NCBI RefSeq assembly: GCF_013409045.1
Contig: NZ_JACCBT010000001.1
Span: forward strand, 4,774,001-4,838,000
Source of the DNA: Actinomadura citrea
GTDB taxonomy: Bacteria; Actinomycetota; Actinomycetes; Streptosporangiales; Streptosporangiaceae
DNA: 64,000 nt
Reading direction: 5' to 3'
Each line of letters starts with the position of its first letter. Within the stretch, counting starts at the first letter, position 1. Below the pieces are notes generated by a model. The model saw only the letters and a program-made list of their open reading frames with translations. It had not been told where the DNA came from and ran no database searches. This document shows, one piece after another, positions 49,781 to 57,621 of this stretch. Position numbers and translations under genes: made by a program.

Positions 49781-49793
49781 GCTACCTTACCTA
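49781..49793 (-). promoter_or_regulatory. Possible DtxR/IdeR half-site (TAGGTAAGGTAGC)
   Basis: On the minus strand the left half and centre of the iron-box consensus are matched, but the right half is not. The same bases supply the AAGG ribosome-binding site of the heme oxygenase gene, which may be their only role. Confidence 0.25.
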
Positions 49794-50990
49794 CGGCCCG
49801 TCGGGAACGTCCAGCCCGCCGGCGAGCGCGGCGCGGGCGCGCTCGGTCATGCGGACGACCTCGCGGCGCACCTGCGGGCGCTCGGTGAGCCGCTCGCCGA
49901 ATGGGATCCGGACCGGGTGCTCGACGCCGCCGTCGGCGACGGCGAACTCGATGCCCTCGGCGTCCAGGCCCGTCATCCGGGCCGCGGTCGCGCCGGGGCG
50001 CCCGCCGAGCGCGCGGCAGATCGTCAGGCAGTCGGCGGCGTGGTCCTCGTTCATGTGCCGCGTGATCTGCCGCACGACGTCGTCGGTGAAGGGGCCCGCG
50101 TCGGGCATGCGATGGTCCTTTCGGGTGGACGGCGGGACGGTCAGGCCCTTGTAGACCTGGAGGGCGTTGCCGGCCAGGACGAGCGCGAGGGTCTCCTCGT
50201 CCAGGCCGAGGGCGGCGATGGCACGGGCGTTGCGGGCGATGCCGGGCACGCCGGGCCAGTCGGTGCCGAAGACGAACTTGCGGGCCAGGCGCCGCAGGTC
50301 GTGCCGGGCGTAGTACTCGGGGAGCCGGCGGGGCGGCAGCCCGGACAGCTCGATCCACACCCTTTCGCGGGAGAGCGCCAGGAACGCGGCGGCGTCGTAC
50401 CACCATCCGCGCCCGCCGTGGGCGAGGACGAACGTCAGACCCGGGAACAGCCGCAGCACGTCGTCGACCGCGGTGGGGTCGGCGTACCGGTTGGCCGAGC
50501 CGGGGAACGAGCTCGTCCCGCAGTGCACGACGACCGGGACGCCGGCGTCGCGGCACACCTCGTAGGCGGGGTAGAGCTCGGGATCGGCGATGCCGAACCC
50601 GCCGTGCACCGGGTGCAGCTTGAGCGCGACGGCGCCGAACCCGAGCTGCCGCTCGACCTCGGCGCCGATCGGATAGTGCAGGTGCGGGTTGACGTTGGCG
50701 ATCGGCCTGAAGCGCCGCGGGTTGTGCTCCTGGAGGGGCCGCAGGTCCTCGATGGGCTGCGTGCCGGTGGTCCGCGGGCTGTACTCGCACAGCAGCAGGG
50801 CGACGTCGACGCCCTCGTCCTCGAAGTAGGCGTCGACCCGCTCGGGCACGAGCGCGCCGCCCTCGTCGTAGAGGTCCTGCCAGGGGTGGGACGAACCGAA
50901 CTCCTCGGCCCAGCTCCGCCAGGCCGGGCGGAGCGTGGGCAGCCGGGCGGCGTGCACGTGCGCGTCGATCAGCGGGCGTCCGTCGAGCAT
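49791..50990 (-). CDS. Amidohydrolase fused in frame to a DUF2470 domain
   Basis: A 399-residue open frame. Residues about 1-285 are an amidohydrolase_2-type TIM barrel with DAHVHA (metal His pair), ALKLHPVHGGFG, VVVHCGTSSF and FVFGTDWPG. Residues about 296-390 are DUF2470: DDVVRQITRHMNEDHAADCLTICRAL, then GLDAEGIEFAV and RIPFGERL. DUF2470 domains are found at the C-terminus of HugZ-type haem proteins, which fits the heme oxygenase next door. Met295 (ATG 50108) has an AAAGGA site, so DUF2470 may also be made alone. The substrate of the amidohydrolase is unknown. Confidence 0.8.
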   Translation of the reverse strand: MLDGRPLIDAHVHAARLPTLRPAWRSWAEEFGSSHPWQDLYDEGGALVPERVDAYFEDEGVDVALLLCEYSPRTTGTQPIEDLRPLQEHNPRRFRPIANVNPHLHYPIGAEVERQLGFGAVALKLHPVHGGFGIADPELYPAYEVCRDAGVPVVVHCGTSSFPGSANRYADPTAVDDVLRLFPGLTFVLAHGGRGWWYDAAAFLALSRERVWIELSGLPPRRLPEYYARHDLRRLARKFVFGTDWPGVPGIARNARAIAALGLDEETLALVLAGNALQVYKGLTVPPSTRKDHRMPDAGPFTDDVVRQITRHMNEDHAADCLTICRALGGRPGATAARMTGLDAEGIEFAVADGGVEHPVRIPFGERLTERPQVRREVVRMTERARAALAGGLDVPDGP

Positions 50991-51015
50991 GCGGCGGAGC
51001 CTACCCGCCGCACCC

Positions 51016-52488
51016 TCAAGCGACGTCCACGGTGTCCTGCTCCTCCAGCCAGGCGACGATGCCCTCGACGGCGGACCGGCAGCTGCCGCAGCCGGTGCTC
51101 GCCCGGGTGCCCCGCGCGACGGCGTCGGCCGTGCGGGCGCCGCTCTGCCAGCAGGCGCGGATCTGGCCCTTGCTGACGTTGTTGCACTGGCAGACGGTCG
51201 CCGCGTCCGGCATCCGCACCGGCGACTCGGCCTCGGGCGCCGCTCCGACGCCGGGGAACAGCAGGCCGAGGCGCTCGGCGGGCAGCGGCGAGGCCCGGTC
51301 GTAGAGCTGGGTGAGCGTCCCGGCGGTGGAGGTCTCGCCGAGCAGGATCGCGCCGATCAGCCGCCCGTCCCGGATCACGGCCTTCTTGTAGGTGCCGCGC
51401 GCGGCGTCGGTGAACCGGACGACCTCCACGTCCTCGTCGTCGTCGCCGAAGTGGGTCTCCCCCATGGACGCCAGCTCGATCCCGGCGGCCTTGAGCCGGG
51501 TGATCTGGCGGGCGCCGGTGAACCGCGCCGCGGGGTCGGTGCCGGCGAGCAGGCCGGCGAGCACGCCCGCCTGCTCCCACGCGGGCGCCACCAGCCCGTA
51601 CACCTCGTCGCGGTGCTCGGAGCACTCGCCGATGGCGCGGACGGCCGGATCGGTGACCGACCGCAGCTCGTCGTCGACGATCACGGCCCGGCCGACGGCC
51701 AGGCCCGCGTCCCGGGCCAGGCCCACCTCCGGCCGGACGCCGCAGGACAGGACGACCAGGTCGGCGTCGACGACCTCCGTCCCGCCGCCGGGCAGGGCCA
51801 GCTCGACGCCGGTCACCGCGCCGCCGGCGGTGCGCAGCCCCGTGACGGCGGCCTGCAGCCGGGTGCCGATGCCGAGGGCCGCCAGCGTGCGGGCCAGGAC
51901 CCGCCCCGCGGCCGGGTCGAGCTGGCGCTCCATGAGGTGCCCGGCCAGGTGCAGGACGGTCACCTCCAGGCCGCGGCCCGTGAGCCCGCGCGCGGCCTCG
52001 ATGCCGAGCAGCCCGCCGCCGACGACCACCGCGCGGCGCGCCGACTCGGCCAGGGCGGAGATGCGGCGGCAGTCCTCCAGGGTGCGGAACACCTCCGCGC
52101 CGCGCGGCAGGCCGTCCTCCAGGCCCGGCATCGGCGGGACGAACGCGGTGCTGCCGGTCGCGAGGACGAGCGTGCCGTAGGGGGTGACCGTCCCGTCCGA
52201 GGCGTGCACCGTCCGCGCCGCGCGGTCGATGCGGGTGACCTCGACGCCGAGACGGGCGTCCACGCCGTGGGAGGCGTACCAGGCGGCGTCGACCAGGCTG
52301 ATGTGGTCGGGCCGCGTCTTCCCTGCGAGGACGTTCGAGAGCAGGATCCGGTTGTAGGGGCGCTGCGCCTCCGCGCCGAACACCGTCACGGGCGTCACGG
52401 CGTCCCGGGACCGCAGTTCGTCCACGAGCCGGGAGCCGGCCATGCCGTTGCCGATGACGACCACGCGCGCCGCGTCCACGGGGTTCAC
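51016..52488 (-). CDS. FAD/NAD(P)-dependent oxidoreductase with BFD-type [2Fe-2S] domain (nitrite reductase-associated)
   Basis: A 490-residue flavoprotein like the N-terminal half of NirB. It has VVVIGNGMAGSRLVDEL, a second dinucleotide motif VVVGGGLLGIEAARGL, and GIELASMGET. The C-terminal BFD-like domain carries four Cys: CQCNNVSKGQ and STGCGSC. It is coupled to nirB by GTGA. It probably passes electrons from NAD(P)H to the siroheme subunit or regulates it. No NirD small subunit follows, so this protein may take the partner role. The start is GTG 52488. Confidence 0.87.
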   Translation of the reverse strand: MNPVDAARVVVIGNGMAGSRLVDELRSRDAVTPVTVFGAEAQRPYNRILLSNVLAGKTRPDHISLVDAAWYASHGVDARLGVEVTRIDRAARTVHASDGTVTPYGTLVLATGSTAFVPPMPGLEDGLPRGAEVFRTLEDCRRISALAESARRAVVVGGGLLGIEAARGLTGRGLEVTVLHLAGHLMERQLDPAAGRVLARTLAALGIGTRLQAAVTGLRTAGGAVTGVELALPGGGTEVVDADLVVLSCGVRPEVGLARDAGLAVGRAVIVDDELRSVTDPAVRAIGECSEHRDEVYGLVAPAWEQAGVLAGLLAGTDPAARFTGARQITRLKAAGIELASMGETHFGDDDEDVEVVRFTDAARGTYKKAVIRDGRLIGAILLGETSTAGTLTQLYDRASPLPAERLGLLFPGVGAAPEAESPVRMPDAATVCQCNNVSKGQIRACWQSGARTADAVARGTRASTGCGSCRSAVEGIVAWLEEQDTVDVA

Positions 52489-54986
52489 CGCTTCACCTCC
52501 AGCGGGAGGGGCTTGATCTGGTCGCGCTCGACCTCGAAGGCGATGCTCGGGTCGGGGGTCTGCGGGGCGTTGACGAACGAGACGAACCGGCGGAGCCGCT
52601 CGGGATCGTCCAGGGTGTCGCGCCACTCGTCGGAGTAGGACGCGACGTGGCGGTCCATGGCCGCGTCGAGGTCGGCGCAGATGCCGAGCCGGTCGTCCAC
52701 GATGACCTCGCGCAGATAGTCCAGGCCGCCGTCCAGGGACTCCAGCCACCCGGCGGTGCGCTGCAGCCGGTCGGCGGTGCGGATGTAGAACATCAGGAAC
52801 CGGTCGATGCAGGTGAGCAACTCCTCGTCGGTGAGGTCGGTGGCGAACAGGTCCGCGTGCCGGGGCCGCATGCCGCCGTTCCCGCCGAGGTAGAGGTTCC
52901 AGCCCTTCTCGGTGGCGATGACGCCGAAGTCCTTGCTCTGCGCCTCGGCGCACTCGCGGGCGCAGCCGGACACGGCCGACTTCAGCTTGTGGGGGGCGCG
53001 CAGCCCCCGGTAGCGCATCTCCAGCCGGATCGCCATCGCGGCCGAGTCCTGGACGCCGTAGCGGCACCAGGTGGAGCCCACGCACGACTTCACCGTGCGC
53101 AGTGCCTTGCCATAGGCGTGGCCGGACTCGAACCCGGCCTCGACGAGCCGCCGCCAGATCTCGGGCAGCTGCTCGACGCGGGCGCCGAACAGGTCGATCC
53201 GCTGGCCTCCGGTGATCTTGGTGTAGAGGCCGAAGTCGCGCGCCACCTCCCCGATCACGATGAGCCTCTCGGGGGTGATCTCCCCGCCGGGGACCCGCGG
53301 GACCACCGAGTAGGTGCCGTTCTTCTGCAGGTTGGCCAGGAAGTGGTCGTTGGTGTCCTGCAGCGCCGCCTGCTCGCCCTCCAGGATGTGGCCGTTGCCG
53401 AGGCTGGCGAGGATGGAGGCGACGGCGGGCTTGCAGATGTCGCAGCCGCGGCCCGTCCCGTGCTCCTGGACGAGCTGGGTGAAGCTCGCGACGCGCCCGG
53501 CCCGGACGATGTCGAACAGCTCGGCGCGGCTGTAGTCGAAGTGCTCGCAGATCGCCTTGCTGACCTCGATGCCCGCGGCGGTCAGCTCGGCGTCCAGGAT
53601 CCGCTTCACCAGCGGGACGCAGCTGCCGCAGCTCGTCCCGGCCCGGGTGCGGTCCTTCACGCCGGCCACGTCGGTCAGGGAGCACTCGGCGACCGCGCAG
53701 CGGATCCCCTCGGCGGTGACGTTGTTGCAGGAGCAGATGACCGTCGCGCCGGGAAGGTCGCCGCCCGCCGCCTCGGTACCGCCGAAGAGCATCTGCTCGG
53801 GCGCGCCGGGCAGGCTGCCGCCGACGTGGGCGCGGAGCGTGCCGTAGGACTCGGCGTCGCCGACGAGGACGCCGCCGAGCAGCGTCCGCGCGTCGTCGCT
53901 GACGAGGAGCCGCTTGTAGACCCCGGCGACGGGGTCGGTGTAGGTGACGCCGAGCGCGCCCTGCTCGGGGCCGGCGAACGGGTCGCCGAAGCTGGCGACG
54001 TCGACGCCCATCAGCTTGAGCTTCGTCGACATGTCCGCGCCCTCGAACACCGCCGTGCTCGCGGGGGACAGCAGCCGGTCGGCGACCACCTCGGCCATCG
54101 AGAAGCAGGGCCCGACCAGCCCGTAGACCATGCCGCCGACCAGGGCGCACTCGCCGATCGCGAAGACGGCGGGGTCCTCGGTGCGGCAGGAGGCGTCCAC
54201 CACGATCCCGCCGCGCTCCCCCACCGGCAGGCCGCAGCCGCGGGCCAGTTCGTCGCGCGGGCGGATCCCGGCGGAGAACACCACGACCTCGGCGTCGAGC
54301 ACCGTGCCGTCCTCCAGGACGACGCGCCGGACCGAGCCGTCCTCCCCCGCCTCCAGGGCGCGCATGGGGGTGCCCGCGTGCACGGCCATGCCGAGCGCCT
54401 CGATGTGGCGGCGCAGCATCGCGCCGCCGCCCTCGTCCAGCTGGCGCGGCATCAGCCACGGCGCCACCTCCACGACGCCGCTGCGCAGGCCGAGGCCCTG
54501 GATCGCGCGGGCCGCCTCCAGGCCGAGCAGGCCGCCGCCGACGACGGCGCCGGTGGTCCTGCCCCGCGCGTACGCGCGGATCGCGTCCAGGTCGTCGATC
54601 GTGCGGTAGACGAAGACACCCGGCAGGTCCCCGCCCTCGACCGGCGGGACGAACGGGGAGGACCCCGTGGCCAGGACGAGCGCGTCGTAGGGGACGGCGC
54701 GCCCCGCCGAGGTGGCGACCGTCCGGGCGGCGCGGTCGATCCCGGTGACCCGCTCCCCGGTCCGCACGGCGACCGCGCCGTCGTGCGCCGGGTAGGCCAG
54801 GTCGGCGCCCTCCAGATGCGTCGTCAGCGCCACCCGGTCGTAGGCGGCGCGGGGCTCCTCGCCGATCACGGTGATCGTCCACGTGCCGGCGGCGTCGCGC
54901 TCGCGCACCGCCTCCACCAGTCGGTGCGCGGCCGGCCCGTGGCCGGCGACGACCAGGCGCTTGTCCGGTCTGCTGTCGGCTCCCAT
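52485..54986 (-). CDS. nirB: Nitrite reductase (NAD(P)H) large subunit
   Basis: An 833-residue NirB. Domains in order: FAD/NAD(P) reductase (about 8-300), two BFD-type [2Fe-2S] segments (CSCNNVTAEG with TSCGSC, then GRGCDICKP), sulfite/nitrite reductase ferrodoxin-like half-domain, and a siroheme/[4Fe-4S] domain with SCVGSTWCRYGVQDS and GCARECAEAQSKDFG. It reduces nitrite to ammonium for assimilation. Promoter GTGACA-N17-TAATAC lies just upstream, with an overlapping AC-N9-AC pattern that resembles a GlnR box. The start is ATG 54986 with GAGGA before it. Confidence 0.95.
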   Translation of the reverse strand: MGADSRPDKRLVVAGHGPAAHRLVEAVRERDAAGTWTITVIGEEPRAAYDRVALTTHLEGADLAYPAHDGAVAVRTGERVTGIDRAARTVATSAGRAVPYDALVLATGSSPFVPPVEGGDLPGVFVYRTIDDLDAIRAYARGRTTGAVVGGGLLGLEAARAIQGLGLRSGVVEVAPWLMPRQLDEGGGAMLRRHIEALGMAVHAGTPMRALEAGEDGSVRRVVLEDGTVLDAEVVVFSAGIRPRDELARGCGLPVGERGGIVVDASCRTEDPAVFAIGECALVGGMVYGLVGPCFSMAEVVADRLLSPASTAVFEGADMSTKLKLMGVDVASFGDPFAGPEQGALGVTYTDPVAGVYKRLLVSDDARTLLGGVLVGDAESYGTLRAHVGGSLPGAPEQMLFGGTEAAGGDLPGATVICSCNNVTAEGIRCAVAECSLTDVAGVKDRTRAGTSCGSCVPLVKRILDAELTAAGIEVSKAICEHFDYSRAELFDIVRAGRVASFTQLVQEHGTGRGCDICKPAVASILASLGNGHILEGEQAALQDTNDHFLANLQKNGTYSVVPRVPGGEITPERLIVIGEVARDFGLYTKITGGQRIDLFGARVEQLPEIWRRLVEAGFESGHAYGKALRTVKSCVGSTWCRYGVQDSAAMAIRLEMRYRGLRAPHKLKSAVSGCARECAEAQSKDFGVIATEKGWNLYLGGNGGMRPRHADLFATDLTDEELLTCIDRFLMFYIRTADRLQRTAGWLESLDGGLDYLREVIVDDRLGICADLDAAMDRHVASYSDEWRDTLDDPERLRRFVSFVNAPQTPDPSIAFEVERDQIKPLPLEVKR

Positions 54987-55007
54987 GGGCCCGATCCTCG
55001 GCGGCCC

Positions 55008-55047
55008 GTATTACTTGGAGGGATCTTCGCTGTCACCCCCGCGTTAA
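55008..55047 (-). promoter_or_regulatory. nirB promoter with possible GlnR site
   Basis: On the minus strand, GTGACA (55036-55031) and TAATAC (55013-55008) are 17 bases apart. TTAAC (55047-55043) and GTGAC (55036-55032) are separated by six bases, close to one GlnR half-box unit. GlnR control of nirB is known in Streptomyces; binding here is inferred. Confidence 0.5.
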
Positions 55048-55127
55048 GTGGCCCTCACAGCCGGCCCGCCCGCGAGGCCGGACGCGCCGGGCGCACCGGA
55101 CCCGCCACGGTCGTGCACCATGGAAGG

Positions 55128-55976
55128 GTGACGGAGGTTGTGGGGAACGGGACGCGTGCCGGCCTGCCGATGCTGGCCGACCTCGTCTCGGACGGCGACG
55201 TGGTGGTGCTGAGCGGCGCGGGGCTGTCGACCGAGTCGGGCATCCCCGACTACCGCGGCGAGACGGGCCGCCGGCGGCGCGCGGCGCCGATGACCTACCA
55301 GGCGTTCATCGGGAGCGAGGCGGCGCGGCGCCGCTACTGGGCGCGCAGCCACCTCGGCTGGCGGTACATCGCGCGGGCCCGTCCGAACGCCGGGCACGGC
55401 GCGGTCGCCGAGCTCCAGCGGCGCGGCCTGCTGGCGGGGATCATCACCCAGAACGTCGACGGGCTCCAGCAGGCCGCGGGCGCGCGCGAGGTGATCGAGC
55501 TGCACGGCGCGCTGGACCGCGTCGTCTGCCTGTCCTGCGGCGAGCGGTCGGCGCGCGAGCGGCTGGACGAGCGGCTGCGCGGGGCCAACCCCGGCTGGAC
55601 GGCCCGCGCCGAGACGATCAACCCCGACGGCGACGCCGTCCTGCGCGACGAGGCCGTCGAGACGTTCCGGATCGTGGGCTGCGAGCGGTGCGGCGGCGCG
55701 CTCAAGCCCGACGTGATCTTCTTCGGGGAGAACGTGCCGCCCGCCCGCGTCGGGGACTGCTACGCGCTGACGGAGCGGGCGGGGGCGCTGCTGGTGCTGG
55801 GGTCGTCGCTGACGGTGCTGTCGGGCTACCGGTTCGTCCGGCACGCGGCGCGGCACGGCGTCCCGGTGGCGATCGTCAACCGCGGCGCCACCCGGGGCGA
55901 CCCGCACGCGCTCGTCACGCTGGACGCCCCGCTCGGCGCGACCCTGGGCGAACTGATCGCCGAGCTGCCCGCCTGA
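55128..55976 (+). CDS. Sir2-family NAD-dependent protein deacylase
   Basis: A 282-residue sirtuin. NAD-binding motifs are SGAGLSTESGIPDYRG (29-44) and TQNVDGLQ (108-114). The catalytic His is H126 in ELHG. Four zinc Cys are C134-x2-C137 and a later CERC pair. FFGENVPP, GSSLTV and NRG complete the fold. It removes acyl groups from lysine using NAD+. An 18-residue RGETGRRRRAAPMTYQAF region follows the first motif, as in class II (SIRT4-like) members. The start is uncertain: GTG 55128 or 55113; neither has a proper ribosome-binding site. Confidence 0.9.
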   Translation: MTEVVGNGTRAGLPMLADLVSDGDVVVLSGAGLSTESGIPDYRGETGRRRRAAPMTYQAFIGSEAARRRYWARSHLGWRYIARARPNAGHGAVAELQRRGLLAGIITQNVDGLQQAAGAREVIELHGALDRVVCLSCGERSARERLDERLRGANPGWTARAETINPDGDAVLRDEAVETFRIVGCERCGGALKPDVIFFGENVPPARVGDCYALTERAGALLVLGSSLTVLSGYRFVRHAARHGVPVAIVNRGATRGDPHALVTLDAPLGATLGELIAELPA

Positions 55977-55993
55977 CCGGGGATCGCCCCCGG
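55977..55993. terminator. Short hairpin between sirtuin and DUF4142 genes
   Basis: CCGGGG-ATCGC-CCCCGG forms a 6-bp stem in the 18-base gap between convergent genes. It is weak and without a T-run. Confidence 0.3.
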
Positions 55994-55994
55994 C

Positions 55995-56702
55995 CTACCG
56001 CCCGCCCAGCAGCGAGGTCGCTGCCGGCGCCGGGCTGTGGGAGTGGCCGGGGTCCCCGGGCGGGGGCGCGCCGGTGGCCTGGGGCGGGTCGGGCAGCATG
56101 TCGCCGGTGACGAATCCGGTGCCCTCCAGAAGCCTCATATGGGTGCGGACGAACGTCTCGCACTGCTCGGAGAAGCTCCGCACGAGCGTGTTGCGGGTAC
56201 TGCCGCGGACGGCGGCGATCGCCGGGTAGATCTGCCCGTGCGCCATCCGCAGCCGGGCGACGGCCGTCCGGTCGTAGTCGTTGCCCGACTTTCCAGTGAT
56301 CTCCGACATCCAGCTCTGCTGGTCCGGGGTGGGCTGGTTCGGCAGCGGGACGTTCAGCTTCGCGGCGATGGCGCGGTCCAGCTCGTCCAGCCGGGCGTGC
56401 TGGCGGGCGATCTCGCCGAGGTTGCGGCGGGTCGCGGCCCGCGCGGCGCGGCGCTCGGCCTCCCGGCCGACGGGGATCTCCCAGAGCCCCGCCTGCCGGA
56501 CCCGCACGACGAGGTCCCGGTCGGCGGGGCCGAGCGGCCCCCACGGGGTGTCGACGGTGGACTGGCCCGCGTTCTGGGCGTTCGCCTGCGGCGCCACGGC
56601 GCCGCCGTCGGCGGCCTGGCGGCCGATCGGCGTGCAGGCGCCGAGGAGCAGCGCCGCGGCGAGGCCGCACGCCGCCGCGATGACCGGTCGGGGTTCTCGC
56701 AT
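55995..56702 (-). CDS. DUF4142 family lipoprotein
   Basis: A 235-residue secreted lipoprotein: signal peptide with lipobox LLGAC (Cys23), a Gln/Ala-rich linker, then a four-helix ferritin-like DUF4142 domain at about 58-200 (GPADRDLVVRVRQAGLWEIPVG, EIARQHARLDELDRAIAAKL). The C-terminus is Pro/Gly/His-rich. The family is predicted to be extracytoplasmic and helical; its role is unknown. It follows the MarR-type gene on the same strand, and a GGACCGGTTC site like those before marR lies in the gap. Confidence 0.8.
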   Translation of the reverse strand: MREPRPVIAAACGLAAALLLGACTPIGRQAADGGAVAPQANAQNAGQSTVDTPWGPLGPADRDLVVRVRQAGLWEIPVGREAERRAARAATRRNLGEIARQHARLDELDRAIAAKLNVPLPNQPTPDQQSWMSEITGKSGNDYDRTAVARLRMAHGQIYPAIAAVRGSTRNTLVRSFSEQCETFVRTHMRLLEGTGFVTGDMLPDPPQATGAPPPGDPGHSHSPAPAATSLLGGR

Positions 56703-56778
56703 CCGCCGCCGCCTTTCGGTCGAGGGGAGGGGCGTCGATGCGCAGTACGCACGTCCGGGCGGGCGGGTTCGACCAGGG

Positions 56779-56788
56779 GCGGACCGGT
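56779..56788. promoter_or_regulatory. Palindrome-like site GGACCGGTTC before the DUF4142 gene
   Basis: It matches GGACCGGTCC (57297 and 57327) at nine of ten positions and lies 77 bases before the lipoprotein start, in the short gap after the marR stop. Confidence 0.45.
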
Positions 56789-56800
56789 TCGGGCCGGGCC

Positions 56801-57280
56801 TCAGGTCCAGCCGAGCAGGGCCAGGGAGGTGACCGGCGGTTCGCCGCCGGCCTCGGTGAAGGCGCGCAGGGCGTCCACGAGGGCGCGCCGCTGCCCGGCC
56901 GGCATCCGGGACACCACCGCGGCGATGTCGGCGCGGCGGCGGGCGGTCACGTCGTCGACGATGCCGCGCCCGGCCGGAGTGAGCTGGATGCGGACCTCAC
57001 GGCCGCTGTCCGGGCTGGCCTGCCGGTCCACCAGACCGGCGGCGGCCAGCCGGTCCACCATCCGCATCGCGGTCGAGGGGTTGACCTCCAGGAGCCCGGC
57101 GAGCGTCACGAGCTTGGCCGGCCCCTGCGAGGACAGCACCACCAGGAGCCGGAACTGCGGCAGCGTGACGGCGCCCTCCGCCGCGGCCAGGGAGCGCACC
57201 GAGACCGCCACCAGCAGGCGGGACGCGGTCAGCAGCGCCGAGGTCACCGCATCGACGCCGTCGTCGTGCCGCTCGTTCAT
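56801..57280 (-). CDS. MarR-family transcriptional regulator
   Basis: A 159-residue MarR-type winged-helix protein. The recognition region is LVTLAGLLEVNPSTAMRMVDRLAAAGLVDRQ near 56-86, and the wing is PDSGREVRIQLTPAGRGIV. Flanking helices form the dimer interface. MarR proteins usually repress themselves and a neighbouring gene. Two GGACCGGTCC palindromes 31 bases apart lie directly upstream, and a near copy precedes the DUF4142 gene, giving a consistent small regulon. The start is ATG 57280. Confidence 0.9.
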   Translation of the reverse strand: MNERHDDGVDAVTSALLTASRLLVAVSVRSLAAAEGAVTLPQFRLLVVLSSQGPAKLVTLAGLLEVNPSTAMRMVDRLAAAGLVDRQASPDSGREVRIQLTPAGRGIVDDVTARRRADIAAVVSRMPAGQRRALVDALRAFTEAGGEPPVTSLALLGWT

Positions 57281-57294
57281 GACGACTTTCTACA

Positions 57295-57336
57295 GGGACC
57301 GGTCCCGCGTCCGCCAACGCGGTCCGGGACCGGTCC
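57295..57336. promoter_or_regulatory. Two GGACCGGTCC palindromes upstream of marR
   Basis: GGGACCGGTCCC (57295-57306) and GGACCGGTCC (57327-57336) have centres 31 bases apart, about three helical turns. The first is centred 20 bases before the start codon, where a bound dimer would block transcription. Confidence 0.6.
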
Positions 57337-57344
57337 GCAGCCGG

Positions 57345-57452
57345 TCACCGCCCCTCCGGGAGGAGGTCGGCGAGATGGCGCAGGCGGCCGGCGGTGCCCG
57401 CCTCGATCCGCGTCCCGCAGGAGAACCCGTCGGCGAGCGGTCCCGTGAAGGG
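57345..57452 (-). pseudogene. Remnant C-terminus of an FAD-linked oxidase/Fe-S oxidoreductase
   Basis: A minus-strand frame ending at a TGA (57345-57347) reads PLADGFSCGTRIEAGTAGR and then LRHLADLLPEGR. The ADGFSC-x-TQI-x-x-GT-x-R pattern is the usual C-terminal signature of large actinobacterial FAD-binding oxidases with a GlpC-like Fe-S domain. Only about 35 codons remain; nothing upstream matches. The rest of the 57281-57621 gap shows only the MarR operators and AGGTC-TT-GACCT at about 57547. Confidence 0.5.
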
Positions 57453-57621
57453 CCTTCGGGCGGGAGTCCTGGGCACGGGGTCGACCTGCATGCCCTCCCA
57501 CTACCCGGGGACCCGCCGTTACTCGGAGCCCGCGGGGGAATCGTTAGGTCTTGACCTCTTTACGCCTGACCCGTCCGGGCCGCCCCGCAGGCGGCCCGGA
57601 CGGGCCGGACGGCCCCGGCGG

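Noticed and set aside
51016..54882. A 1288-codon open frame opposite and out of phase with nirB
   Set aside because: It is Arg/Pro/Gly-rich, with no domain logic, and is a GC-bias shadow. Only its C-terminal part, the flavoprotein from GTG 52488, is real.
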